64,000 bases of DNA from Petaurus breviceps papuanus (taxonomy: Eukaryota; Chordata; Mammalia; Diprotodontia; Petauridae). The notes under the pieces are model-generated. The model was not told the DNA's origin and searched no databases. It worked only from the letters and a program-made list of their open reading frames with translations. Location: contig JAMXIF010001183.1 in the NCBI GenBank assembly GCA_028583685.1, forward strand, positions 14,135,576 through 14,199,575. Reading direction: 5' to 3'. Positions 33,715 to 44,582 of this stretch are shown in pieces. How positions within the stretch are numbered: position 1 is the stretch's first letter; every line of letters starts with the position of its first letter. Position numbers and translations under genes: made by a program.

Positions 33715-33978
33715 CTGTGAGGTAGCAAGATGCTGCAGTGGATAGATTGATGCACCCAGAGAGAGGAAAATCCAAGATCAGTTCTGGCCTTAGACATGTA
33801 CTAGCTATGTGATCCTGGGCTAGTCACTTAACCTCTATCTTCCTTTGTTTCTTTATAGGTAAAATAGGGATAATAATAGCACTTATCACTGGAAGTTTTT
33901 AGTAAGGATAAAATTATAATTGGAAAATACTTTGCAAGCCTTAAAGCACTGAGTAAATATTTGTTATTATTATCTTTT
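33715..33978 (+). mobile_element. Mar-1-type CORE-SINE, full length
   Basis: Sense: gctgcagtggatagattgat, ttctggccttagacatgtac, gtgatcctgggctagtcact, taggtaaaatagggataata, actttgcaagccttaaagca, taaatatttgttattatta. Shows the complete head, core and tail order of the family. Confidence 0.85.
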
Positions 33979-34361
33979 AAAATGTGTATTGATATTTTTT
34001 GTTCTTGTATTACCTTAATTTCCCAATATATCCCTTCCAAAGAGCTGTATCTTATAACAAAGAAAAAAATGGAAGGAAAACGGTTAAATAAAACTAACAC
34101 ATAAAGCAAAAATGCCATTAAATGCTATGGTCTATACTGATAGTCCTCTACCTTTACCAAGATGTGAGGGAGTGAATTCTCAGATCTCTTCTTTGGTGGT
34201 CCCATATTTCTTGTAATATATCTTTACATGTTAAATATCCCTTCTTCTTTGATGTAATCTTTTAACATATTGTTAACCGGGAACAATTAGCTGCTATTTA
34301 TCAGAAAATATCCATTCATATAATAATAAAAGACCTCTGCCATTTGTAAATTTAACACTTT

Positions 34362-34540
34362 GTATTGGAAGTTAGGAATATCTGAATTCAAATACTGCCT
34401 CTGAAATGTACTGGTTGTGGTACCCTGGAAAAACTGATTTTCATCCCAGTGCCCAGGTAATCCTCTAAGATTCTAAGTTTCAGTAGCAATTTTGCTTGGT
34501 CAAGGGTGTTGTTATACTGATGAAATCACAGGTTCAGAAC
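34362..34540 (+). mobile_element. SINE with 'tgaaatcacag' 3' end
   Basis: Sense: tggaagttaggaatatctga, ttcaaatactgcctctgaaa, gtggtaccctggaaaaactg, then ttatactgatgaaatcacag at the 3' end. The MIR-like head and core carry a different tail. Confidence 0.6.
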
Positions 34541-34954
34541 AAGAAGAAAATTTACATTGGAATGACAGCCAGAGCAGAAACCTAAGTCTGAGGTGGACAC
34601 AATGTTGTTTTCTCTCTTCAGAAGTAGTTTAATTTGTGACATGAATATGCATAGTGAAGTAATAGAAGGAGGCAATAGAAAAATGAAGTAAGAGGTAGAG
34701 TCAAAGAAGTTCTTTAGAAAATAAAAATAAGATTATATTTTAAATGCATTATCTTCATTAAATTTGATGGATCAGAGTTAGTAAACACTTTGAGCCCTTT
34801 GGAGAAAGATAAAATGTGAGACTCAAAAGAAACAAACTATATTGTTCTTGGGGTTTGATCTTAGAATCTGTATTCACAAAGTTTGTAGTAATAATGACTT
34901 CAGATTTTGATCAACAGTTGAATTTAATATTTTTCAGTCTTAAGATTAACTTTA
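34541..34954. other. No gene seen; unique DNA
   Basis: Nothing recognised. Confidence 0.4.
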
Positions 34955-34966
34955 AAAACTATTCTC

Positions 34967-35118
34967 AGGCCAGGTAGGTGGAGCAGTGAATAGAGCACCG
35001 GCCCTGGAGTCAGGAGGACCTGAGTTCAAATCTGGCCTCAGACACTTAACACTTACTAGCTGTGTGACATTGGGCAAGTTGCTTAACCCCAATTGCCCTC
35101 CTAAAAAGCAAAACAAAA
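34967..35118 (+). mobile_element. WSINE1-like SINE with target duplication
   Basis: Sense: gtggagcagtgaatagagca, ccggccctggagtcaggagg, acctgagttcaaatctggcc, gacacttaacacttactagc, gcttaaccccaattgccctc, then an A-rich tail. Flanked by aaaactattctc (34955-34966) and aaaattattctc (35119-35130), 11 of 12 match. Full length and little diverged. Confidence 0.92.
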
Positions 35119-35149
35119 AAAATTATTCTCTCTCTCCACACATACATAC

Positions 35150-35156
<7 letters not shown>

Positions 35157-35180
<24 letters not shown>

Positions 35181-35181
35181 T
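35157..35181. repeat. (TA)n microsatellite
   Basis: About 25 bases of TA. Confidence 0.9.
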
Positions 35182-35504
35182 TACAGACACACAAATATGG
35201 TTTTTTTTCCCCCCATTTGAACATTGTTCTATATGTCCAGCTCTTGGTAGGTGCTTTGAAGTGTAGAGCCAAATCCTCTTAGAGCAGCCTTTCTTGTGAA
35301 TTTTCCAACCCACTTTTTAAAGACTAAATTGACACAGTCCTGCTACTCTATTCTTCACTTTTTCATTTCATGGAGGGTAGAGATGTGTTCCATTCAACTC
35401 CAGGGTGCTTGGGCATGCGTAAGTTTCATATCTAAATCCTGCTTCTTCCCAGTTGAATGTTTTCCTATTTTGGATTGCAACCAATACAGTTTGTGACTCT
35501 CATA

Positions 35505-35600
35505 AGGGTTAATAATAATGATGATGATGATGCCATTTTCCAAAGTGCTTTCACATTGGTTACTTCATTTAATGTTCACATCAATCCTATGAGGTAAAAC
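35505..35600 (-). mobile_element. Mar-1-type SINE 3' piece
   Basis: Antisense tail: taataataatgatgatgatg, ttccaaagtgctttcacatt, catcaatcctatgaggta. Confidence 0.65.
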
Positions 35601-35979
35601 AAATCTAATTAGTTCCATGTTAATTTATCAAGAAACTTACTATCCTGATCTCTGTTCCCCTTTACCTGTTCCTTCCTCTATCCCAGAGACAAAAAAAACA
35701 AAAACAAAACAGGCATCTAGTCACTTAGTAGTTCATATTATAAGGATCTGGCTACCTTGCAACAACCTTTCATTGAAATAATTATTTACTGAAAGACAAA
35801 TTAAAAATATTTCAAATCTGTATTTAGTAAGTGCTTACAATGGATTTTTCTTTTTTGTAAAAAAATCTTTGTTAAAAATTCTTTGGGGAAAAGAAAAGAT
35901 GAAAATCTTTTTAAAAGTAAAGGCATGCTGATTGGTATGGTATAGTTACACTATGGAAGAGGAGGAAATCTATGGATGG
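35601..35979. other. No gene seen; unique DNA
   Basis: Nothing recognised. Confidence 0.4.
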
Positions 35980-36237
35980 GTCATTTATTGAGTCATTTTT
36001 CAGTTGTGTCCAACTCTTTGTGACCTTATTTTATGGTTTTCTTGGCAAAGATGCTGGAGTGGTTTGCCATTTCCTTCTCCACTTACTTTACAGATAAATA
36101 AACTGAGGAAATCAGAGTTTAAGTGACTTGGCTAGGGTCACATAGCTAGTATGTAGTTGAGATTCAATTTGAAGTAAGGAAGATGAGTCCTCCTGATTCC
36201 AAGCCCAGGGTCATATCCACTGCATTACCTTGTTGCC
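35980..36237 (-). mobile_element. BovB-tailed CORE-SINE, full length
   Basis: Antisense: ttcagttgtgtccaactctt, tggttttcttggcaaagatg, ggagtggtttgccatttcct, gtgacttggctagggtcaca, atccactgcattaccttg. Confidence 0.85.
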
Positions 36238-36244
36238 CTTTGGA

Positions 36245-36312
36245 TGGGTCATAGGATCACACATTTAGAGTTAGAAGGGATATTAGAGTCTAATTCTCTT
36301 ATTTAACAAATA
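36245..36312 (-). mobile_element. MIR-like SINE fragment
   Basis: Antisense: tagagttagaagggatatta, gagtctaattctcttattta. Confidence 0.5.
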
Positions 36313-36349
36313 AGATGGTTTGGATGGGATGGTATTGATGTTTTGGAGG

Positions 36350-36420
36350 GATATAGGAGAAACATAAGACATGGTTCCTAGCCCTGAAAAGCTTATAGTT
36401 AAGGAGATAAAAATTAACAT
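36350..36420 (-). mobile_element. L2 LINE piece
   Basis: Antisense: agacatggttcctagccctg, aaaagcttatagttaaggag. Confidence 0.45.
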
Positions 36421-36429
36421 ATTAAGAAT

Positions 36430-37130
36430 TTATGGAGAAGAAACAAGACTTCCATGGGCTCCTGCTCCCGCTTCCTCCAATTCATGTACAAGGTGATTCT
36501 GAACAAACTTTGGAGCTCCAGAACCCACAAAATGACAAAGAGAAGCTAACATCCTGCTGAGGACAGCCTGGCAGGCTGGCAGGAAGCAGCCAGCCCAGTG
36601 CTCTGGGAGCCTAGCCCAGCCCCGCATGAGCCCGAGGTTTTAGCCTCAGGGTGGGCCTGACCAGCGCTGGCTAGAGGGACTTCAGATCACCAGAAGCTGT
36701 GGTGGTTTTCAGAATTATCATCACTTAGAGGCTAAGGACAAAGGGAAAAGTCAGTGCAGTGTGGACTTTGGGATCCAGTAGTTTGGGAGTGTGGTCCGGC
36801 CTTTATCCCCTGGAGGGAGAAGCTGCTGAGGGACGGTGGCCATGCAGCTGCTGCCACGTGGCAGCTTCAGCTCCCAGCCTACAGATTGTAGAGGGACCAA
36901 GCGACCAGTCTGAGGGGTCATCACCCTTGCTTTAACTTGCTTGGATCTGGATTGTGGTCTAGGGTGGAGGTCCTAGGGTGTGTGACCAGCTTGCTATAGC
37001 ATGTGGAGGCTTCAGAGAGGGCACCCAACTAATACCTTCAGCAGCTGAGAAAACCCCAGCATTTGGGACAAAGTTCCCCTGTCTGGTAGCAGAGTCCTAC
37101 TGTGGCAAAAAAGGCCCAAAAGTCAAGTAG
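36430..37130 (+). promoter_or_regulatory. L1/HAL1 5' UTR with internal promoter region
   Basis: Markedly more GC-rich than the surroundings (e.g. gcccagccccgcatgagccc, gctgctgccacgtggcagct), as L1 5' UTRs with internal Pol II promoters are. The role is inferred from position; activity is unlikely in so diverged a copy. Confidence 0.5.
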
Positions 37131-38279
37131 TTGAGTGGCAACGTGAGCAGGCAAAGGAAGCAAAGAAAGCAGAGCAATCCAACTTTACACTCTTATTTTG
37201 GGGACAAAAAGGATCAAAGCATGGAACAGGAGGAAGACAATGAAGTCAGAACTCCTGCACCAAAAGCTTCCAAGAAAAATACGAGCTGGTTACAGGCCAT
37301 AGTGGACCTTAAGAAGAATTTTGAAAGCCAAATAAGAGAAGTGGAGAAAAAATTGGGAAGAGAAATGAAAACGATGCAAGAAAATTATGAAATTACAGTC
37401 TGAAGAAAATAACACCTTAAAAATAGGCTAACTCAGAGGGCAAAAGAGGCTCAAAAAGACAATGAAGAGAAGAATGCCTTAAAAAGCCAAATTTACCAGA
37501 TGGAAAAAGAATCTCAAAAGCTCACTGAAGAGAATCATTCCTTCAGAATTAGATTGGAGCAAATGGAAACTAGTGACTTCATGAGAAATCAAGATACTAT
37601 TAAAAAGATCCAAACAAATGAAAAAAGAGAAAGCAATGTGAAATATCTCATTGGGAAAACCACTAACATGGAAAATAGATCCAGGAGAAATAATTTAAAA
37701 TCATTGGACTACCTGAAAGCCATGATAAAAAAAAGAACCTAGAAATCATCCTTCAAGAAATTCTCAAGGAAAATTGCCCTGATGTCTTAGAACCAGAGGG
37801 CAAAATTGAGGTTGAAAGAATCCACCGATCACCTCCTGAAAAAGATCCAAAAAACAAAACCCCTAAGAGTATCATAGCCAGGTTTCATAATTCCCAGATC
37901 AAGGAGAAAATATTATAAGCAGTCAGGAAGAAACAATTTGAATATTGTGGAAACACAAATCAGGATAACTCAGGATCTGGCAGTTTCTACACCAAGGGAC
38001 TGAAGGGCTTGGAATATGATATCCTGGAGGGCAAAAAAGCTGGGATTAAAACCAAGAGTCACCTACCCAGCAAAACCGAGTATCCTGTTTCAGGGGAAAA
38101 TATGGTCATTCAGTGGAATAGAGGACTTTCAAGCATTCTTGATGAAAAAACCAGAGTTGAATAGAAAATTTGACATTCAGATACAAGAAGCAAGAGAAGC
38201 ACGAGAAGGTAAACAGGGAAAAGAAATCATAAGGAACTTATCAAAGTTGAACTATTTACATTCCTACATGGAAAAATAA
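37131..38279 (+). pseudogene. Broken L1-type ORF1 (RNA-binding chaperone)
   Basis: Family role: ORF1p binds LINE RNA as a coiled-coil trimer. Three pieces share one frame: 37131-37403, 37500-37742 and 38016-38279. The first starts with MSGNVSRQRKQRKQ, though the start codon is TTG here. Coiled-coil heptads run from about 37260 to 37600 (LKKNFESQIREVEKKLG). The RRM begins with RRNNLK and continues in another frame with IEVERIHRSPPEKDP and KSIIARFHNSQIKEKIL. The C-terminal domain shows KPRVTYPAK and FQGKIWSFSGIEDFQAF, then ELNRKFDIQIQEAREA. Stops and frame changes make it non-functional. Confidence 0.8.
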
Positions 38280-38330
38280 TTGTAAGCTATGAAACTTTTC
38301 TCAGTATGAGAATAGTTGAAGGGAATAGAA

Positions 38331-38331
38331 A

Positions 38332-38395
<64 letters not shown>

Positions 38396-38407
38396 TACAC
38401 ACACACA
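38331..38407. repeat. (TG)(TA)(CA) compound microsatellite in HAL1 3' UTR
   Basis: GT, then about 40 bases of TA, then CA. Self-complementary and able to form a cruciform. A degenerate GTAT/ATAC zone continues to about 38500. Confidence 0.95.
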
Positions 38408-39699
38408 AATACACATATATGTCTATATAGGAGGATATATGGGTATATGAATACATATGTGAGTGTATGTGTATATTTGTACAGGTATACATAGATATTT
38501 GGCACAGGACCAATTTAATAGGAAGGGATGATACTCAAAAGGTGAAATTAAGAGGTGAGAGAGGTATATAATGAGAGGAGATGGGGGAGAGACAGAATGG
38601 GATAACTATCTCATATAGAAGAGGCAAGGGAAAATGGTTACAATGGAGGAGAACAAGATGGCAAAAGGGAATGGGTCAACCTTATTCTCATTGAATTTGG
38701 CTTAGGGAGGGAATGAAACACACACTAAATAGGGTATCTCACCCTATAGGAGAGTAGGGGGGAAGGGGATGAGAAGTGGGATGATGGAAGGGAGGGCAGG
38801 GTGAGAGGGAGGGAAGTTGGAAGCACCCACTTTTTAAAAGGGACAGGATCAAAGTAGAGAATAGAACAAGTGGGAGGTGGGATAGGAGGGAGGGAAATAT
38901 AGTCAGTCTTTTACAATATATTCACTATGGAAATGTTTTGCATAGCTACACATGTACATCCTATATTGAATTGCTTTTCTTCCCAGTAAAGGTGGGTGAT
39001 AAGGGAGGAACGGAATGAATCTGGAATTCAAAGTTTTAAATCAAATGTTTAAAATATATGTGTGTGTGTGTATGCTATTATTAATATTGTGTTACATGTA
39101 ATTGGGAAATAAGATATACAGGCACTGGGGCATAGAGATCCACCGTGCCCCACTTGAAAGACAGAGGGGGTATGGGAGAAGATATGGGAGAGAACAAATT
39201 GGAGGAGGTGATATCCAGTGGGATCACTATTTTGGAGTGGTGGGTAGGGGAAAAACGGGGAGAAAATTTGTAGCTCAAAATCTTGCAGAAATGAATGATG
39301 TGAACTAGAAGTTAATAAAGCATTTGATAAAAAAAAGAAGGCACAGAGAAGGGAGATGAATATATAGAAGCATATTAACTGAAGAGATTTCTTTTTAAGC
39401 TTTGACATTGAATTTTGACATCTGTTTCCATACAGATCAGGGAAAAGAACAGTATTATTTATCCCTTTCTTCATCAAGTTTGTGCAATAGATATTTGCCC
39501 TCAGTTGATATAATAAATATGCTAAGTTTAAAGAATTGCTTTGTTATGCTAAGAGCCCCAAAATGTCAGTTCATTGTGATTTCCTCAGGGCTATGTTCTG
39601 AAATTTCACTAAAATTTCTTTGAAAGATAAAAAAAAAAAGAATTCACATTTTTTAATGCCACTTAATAGGTTGTTGTTGTCTTCTTTTTGAAAATGGTT

Positions 39700-39870
39700 T
39701 TTCTCACAATAGTGTGAAGTAGTGTATAAATCTTATTACTACATTTTATAGATAAGGAGATTAAAATTCAGGAAGGTTGGATTCCTTGTCCATAATCACA
39801 ACATCTATTTTAAATGAATGAATGAATAACAAGTCCTGGGATTTGACTGTAGCTGTTCTAACCACATGTC
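39700..39870 (-). mobile_element. Old MIR-like SINE
   Basis: Antisense: tactacattttatagataag, gagattaaaattcaggaagg, tccttgtccataatcacaac, caagtcctgggatttgactg. Confidence 0.6.
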
Positions 39871-39964
39871 CAATTCTGTTTTCTGAGAACATTCTATTTC
39901 TCAGGGTATATGCATGGGAAAAAGAGAATACCATAAGGCAGCATATACTATACTCATAATCTGC

Positions 39965-40255
39965 ATTATAAGCACCAATTATAGGCCTTGTAAGAAATAT
40001 AAAAGGAAAAATATAGGGTATCCCAAAAGTCTTTGCTGTATTGTGGGCTCCTATGGTCTGAGAAGGCAAGATAGAGAAGATGGGCTTCAGGTAGACCTTG
40101 GAGGAATAAAAGAAGTTAGACTAATGGAAAGAAGGTGTTTTAGACATGTGGGACAATATGAACAAAAATATAGAGGTGGGAATAAGCAACTATTTGGGGG
40201 AAAATTTGGAAATGACATGACTGAAACAGAGGATTGCTTTGGGGCACCGTGGAGA
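39965..40255 (-). mobile_element. L2 LINE 3' region
   Basis: Antisense: agcaccaattataggccttg, gatgggcttcaggtagacct, tggaggaataaaagaag, tagacatgtgggacaatatg, aaaatatagaggtgggaata. A mariner-like terminal word lies inside it at about 40014-40045 (gggtatcccaaaagtctttg). Confidence 0.55.
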
Positions 40256-40784
40256 TATTTATACAGAAAATCCTTTATAAGAGTTAGCTGTTGTAGTGTT
40301 TCCTTTTAATTCTCAGACCCATGTGTTTGAGTAATTGAGTGCAGGGAAGAAGACATATTTTGGTCTCATTTGCTACTATTTCACAAAGGTTAGTCATGAG
40401 AAACATAGCAAAGATTAGAGGCTTGATTTGGCATATTTAGACGTCTAAAAGCGCTGTTCTTTATCATATTAATTTCAAAGTTGGCTCGTATCTCTTTAGT
40501 TTCCAAAACTAGAGTTGGTCGCAAGTGTATCCAAACCAATCATAATTCACCAATGAATCAGTAACAGAGTATTTGGGGGCTGATAAGTGAAACCATATCT
40601 GACTCCATATTTAGTTTGCTTGCATTCTCTTGTGGTTCTACAGAGTTTAAAAAAAAATCCCAGACCCAACTTTATACTGTCCAAATCCATGTCATATAAC
40701 TATTACAGAATAATAACACTAAGACCTTAGCTATCAGAGTACAATATTCTTCCTGGAAGAGAATCATAAATGAGAGAGCTGGAA
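40256..40784. other. No gene seen; unique DNA
   Basis: Nothing recognised. Confidence 0.4.
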
Positions 40785-41012
40785 AGAGACAGATAGACAG
40801 ACAGACAGACAGACTAACACAGACAGACAGACACACTAACACAGATAGAGAGACAGAGTGGAAGACAGAGAGATGACAAGGCAGAGAAAGAGAGAGAGAG
40901 ACAGAGAGACAGAAAGAGATGAGACAGAGGCAGAGACATAGAGAAAGAGAGAGAGAGAGAGACAGAGACAGAGAGAGAGACAGAGACAGAGAGAGAGACA
41001 GAGACAGAGAGA
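40785..41012. repeat. GACA/GA purine-rich satellite-like tract
   Basis: Imperfect mixtures of ACAG, AGAC and GA units over about 225 bp. The Ser-Leu open frames antisense to it are artefacts. Confidence 0.92.
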
Positions 41013-41294
41013 ACAATTTAATGAGTAATTGGGTCTTTCCACTGTCAGTTGAACTAACTCACTTATAGGTAGTTTTCAAACCTCTGATAAAATAATGTTC
41101 AGGTGTATTGTGGATAATGCATGAGGTTTTGAAGATTATGGACATATCTGTTCCTTGATGTTCTGAATGGGGGGTGGTATGGAAGTGCAGAAGAAATTAC
41201 TTTGGTTTTAGCATCAGTGCTAGTCTTCCTTGAACCAGAGGGTTCCTTGTTGAGAATTAACAAGGATGACTCAATCTTCTATCTTGTCAAACAT

Positions 41295-41528
41295 CATCAT
41301 CATCATTAACATTTATATAGTGCTTACTATGTGACTACCACTGTGCTAACCACTTTACAATTATTATCTCATTTAATCTTTATAATAACCTTGGGAGATA
41401 GGTGTTATCATTATCCCCACTTTTAAGATGAGGAAACTGAGGTTAAGTAACTTGCCCAGGCCTACACATCTAGCAAGTGTCTGAGGTTGGATTTGAACTC
41501 AGATCTTCCTGACTCTAGGAAGCCACCT
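41295..41528 (-). mobile_element. Mar-1-type CORE-SINE, near full length
   Basis: Antisense: catttatatagtgcttacta, gctaaccactttacaattat, aaccttgggagataggtgtt, gatgaggaaactgaggttaa, gatttgaactcagatcttcc. Confidence 0.85.
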
Positions 41529-42044
41529 AACGTTCCCTAGTCATGGCTACTTGACCCTAATTACTATATTGTCAAGGCAGGATACACCTCAGGTCAAATT
41601 AATAAAGTACATTTGCCTTTATAGTACTTCTATTTGTTGCTTTCATGACTTCTCAATATACTCAGCACATTGGCTTAGCTCCTCTACCTCCACCCCAAAA
41701 AGCAGGGGTGTTCTAGTAAATCATTAAGAACTACCTTTTTGGAGAAAAAATGTATTTACAACACACTTTTAACTTTAATCTGTACTATTAACTTTTTCTT
41801 CATCACTTTCTTAAGTCTCGACAGTCAATAAAATAATTCATGCGGCCTTGATTTGTAATATTTGCTCATTTCCAAGGTGCAAATGCTTATAATGAAAATT
41901 TAACAACTGGTTGTCTCAAGAACTAGTAGGAGACTGCTCCCCCACGCCTCTGTCTCCCATGTGTTCCTCTTCTTTTCTCCCCTTTGCTAAGCTCCCCACC
42001 AAATCTGACCTATTCTGTTTGATCCCCTTCGGCAAGGTCGTTGG
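41529..42044. other. No gene seen; unique DNA
   Basis: Nothing recognised. Confidence 0.4.
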
Positions 42045-42250
42045 CAGATTGAGTGGAGATGGAAGCATATTGTAGAGAGAAAACGTGGTTAGGAGCTAGG
42101 AGATTTATATTCTTGTCCTGGGCTCTGTCACCACCCATCTGTTTGACCTTGAATAAGTTACTTGACTTTCCTGGTCCTCAGTTTCCTTATTTGTTAAATG
42201 AAGGACTCCAAAGGTCTTTTCAGCTCTCATTTTCCACGAGTAAGAACTGG
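42045..42250 (+). mobile_element. MIR-like SINE
   Basis: Sense: gtggttaggagctaggagat, gttctgtcaccacc-type block, tttgaccttgaataagttac, cctcagtttccttatttgtt, ccaaaggtcttttcagctct. Confidence 0.75.
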
Positions 42251-42759
42251 GAACAAATTCATTGACCTTGTACCTTGATTCTCACGCAGTGTGCTGTTTC
42301 TCCTTCACTCGGTATTCTTAGATCGTCTTTATGCCAGTATACTACTATGGTGTCATGTCATCTTATCATTGCTGTGTCTTAAAATTGTCTTTCTTTTGGT
42401 CAAAAAGTTTCAGTTTTCTCTATATGCTACATTTTAAGTGTTATAAAGAAAACATTTGGATCAAATAATTTACACTGAAGTGTAGGTGATTCATATTTGG
42501 TATATAAGGGGTAGTCATTCTTTAAAAAGAAAAAAAAAAGGAAGTATCTGAAGTCAGTTCATACAAAGATGCTTTGTTAGCACTGTGGATAAAAAGATGA
42601 AAAACACCACCAGATCTGATTTCAAGTTTATAGTCTAGTAGGAAGGATCACATAAGCACACAAAGATCTGCAACACAAGTTAGAAAGTGATTCAGTGCAT
42701 AAGGGTTCAAGTAGCATTGTTTGGGAAATTCAAAAAGAGAGAGATCATTTGCAGTTACA

Positions 42760-42890
42760 TTGCTTCCTGTCTATGTAGTCTTTGGTAAATAATTTTTAAC
42801 CTCATTGAACTTCATTTTTCTCATTTATAAAATGAGTAAGTTGACGTCTAAGGTCCTTTCCAACTATAAAATCTTATGATCTTAGGAAAT
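42760..42890 (+). mobile_element. MIR-like SINE inside L2
   Basis: Sense: tttctcatttataaaatgag, tctaaggtcctttccaacta, taaaatcttatgatctta. Confidence 0.75.
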
Positions 42891-43244
42891 GTATGGAGAA
42901 ATACATCATAAAGGAGTGACGCCTGAACTGGGTCTAGAAGGCAAGTGTTTTGATTAGGTAGAGATGGGAGAGTCAGAGGGATTAGGTCTGTATACAAAGT
43001 ATATGCTATTATCTGAAAGAGATTAGAATGAGAGGAAGGCAAAATGAGAAGTGACTAGATCATTAGATTTACTGAAGTGCAATGTGCTTAAGGCCAGAAA
43101 GGATGTTAATTAGCATATCAGAATGTCTTGAATGACTGTCTAAGGAGATTGCATTGTATAATGATAGTGACTACAGCTGTGATTTTGTGGGTAAAGGGGA
43201 CTCCCAAGTGAGGAAGTTGGTTATACCAGCCTTCTTTGCAATTA

Positions 43245-43378
43245 CAGAATTACCTAGCACATGAACAGATAAATGACTTGCTTAGGGTCACGTAGCCAGT
43301 TTATATTAAAGGTAGGGCTTGAATCCAACACTTTTTGGTTTTGAGTACAGCTTTCTATCCATTATGCCATGGTACCTC
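43245..43378 (-). mobile_element. Mar-1/MIR-type SINE inside L2
   Basis: Antisense: aaatgacttgcttagggtca, ggtagggcttgaatccaaca, tctatccattatgccatggt. Confidence 0.75.
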
Positions 43379-43540
43379 TGAAGGTTTCTGGACAGAGGAG
43401 TGATGGGAACAGACTTGTGTGTTGTGTCATTGCTTTGACAGTGGCATGAAGGATGAATCAGAGAGTTGAGACACTGAATACAGGGGAATTCACTTGGGGA
43501 TTATTATAGTAATCTAGGCAAAAGTTGATGAGACCTTGAA

Positions 43541-44169
43541 ATTCCATAATTTCATCACATAGCATGTGATCCAGCCACAGAAATAGAGTCACATAAATCT
43601 AGTCATACAATAGAAATTTAAGTGAGTCACAAAAGATAAGAAGTCACAGAAGATGGAAAATAGCCGGCTGAAGAAATGTTGCAATTCCTCACAAACATAC
43701 AAACACACCGCCCTGCATTGTGTACATCTATAGTCATGATGCTACATGGTTTGTGTGGAGCATGTGCAACATAGGTGGCAAAGGGTAAGGACCATGCTGG
43801 TGGCTAGGACATTTTTCTAGTCATAAGAACCCATATAATTGCTTTATTTTGAGGAGAAAGGAAAAAAAAAAACATAGGCACGTGATCTGCCTCGATTTTG
43901 GGACTAGAAAAATAGGATAACCATGAATATTCTAGCTAAACTGAGGTTCTCATTCCCCTTACCTCTCTTCTGATTTTTTATCTGTACATAAACCTTCACT
44001 CCTACTGTTTTTAGCCTTGGAATGATTATATAAGGGTGTTTGGAGTAAAGTACTTCATAAAAGGTTGTGTTCAAATATCATGTCTGATGAATTTCTTTGG
44101 GCATCAGTTGCCCTAATTCATAAAGTAAAAGGGTTGGTGCTATAAAGGACCAACTTTCATTGCACTTAA
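43541..44169. other. No gene seen; unique DNA
   Basis: Nothing recognised beyond an A-run at 43860. Confidence 0.4.
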
Positions 44170-44355
44170 TCATAGCAGCAAAGTGCTGTGGGTAAAGAGT
44201 CAGGAGATCTAGCCTCAAGTCTTGGTTCTCCTACTAACATCACTGTGAGATAAGAAATGTCTTTTGCTTCTCTGAATGTTAAAGTCCTTCTTAAAAGAGA
44301 GAGTTGGAATAGGTGGCTCTTAAAGACCCTTGTATATCTAAATTGCTTTAATGCT
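44170..44355 (+). mobile_element. MIR-like SINE
   Basis: Sense: gcaaagtgctgtgggtaaag, agtcaggagatctagcctca, ggaataggtggctcttaaag, acccttgtatatctaaattg. Confidence 0.65.
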
Positions 44356-44404
44356 GGTTTCTAAAGCCCATTCAAACTCTAAATACCTATTTTATTATTG
44401 TTTT

Positions 44405-44582
44405 TGTTTTATATGTGACTTGGGAGTCAACAGACCTGGATTCAAATCCCACTCCTGATGCTTACCACCTGTGTAACTTGGAACAAATAACTTAATCTTC
44501 CTGGGCCTCAGTTTCTTTATCTGTAAAATGAGGGGGATGAACTAGATGACCATCTGATGTCCATTTATGTCTATGATCTCCC
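44405..44582 (+). mobile_element. MIR-like SINE
   Basis: Sense: gggagtcaacagacctggat, tcaaatcccactcctgatgc, ctgggcctcagtttctttat, ctgtaaaatgagggggatga, actagatgaccatctgatgt, ctatgatc. Confidence 0.85.

Larger units (their letters stand above)
36430..39335 (+). mobile_element. HAL1-type element (L1-derived, ORF1 only)
   Basis: About 2.9 kb in L1 order but lacking the reverse transcriptase. A GC-rich 5' UTR-like segment (36430-37130) is followed by an ORF1 region with coiled coil, RRM and C-terminal domain traces (37131-38279). Then comes about 1.05 kb of purine-rich 3' UTR (catagctacacatgtacatc, aggagggagggaaatatag, agttaataaagcatttgat) ending in an A-run near 39330. No ORF2 and no room for its 4 kb. 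This is the layout of HAL1 'half-L1' elements, which depend on L1 for movement. No clear target duplication found, so the exact ends are uncertain. Confidence 0.75.
42555..43540 (-). mobile_element. L2 LINE in three pieces
   Basis: Antisense L2 from its 3' end: agatgctttgttagcactgt and tttatagtctagtaggaagg; then after a SINE, ggagtgacgcctgaactggg and tctagaaggcaagtgttttg; then after a second SINE, gtttctggacagaggagtga, agagttgagacactgaatac and attatagtaatctaggcaaa. The order is collinear with L2. Confidence 0.7.

Noticed and set aside
40672-41042. Ser-Leu-rich antisense open frames
   Set aside because: Products of the GACA/GA tract.
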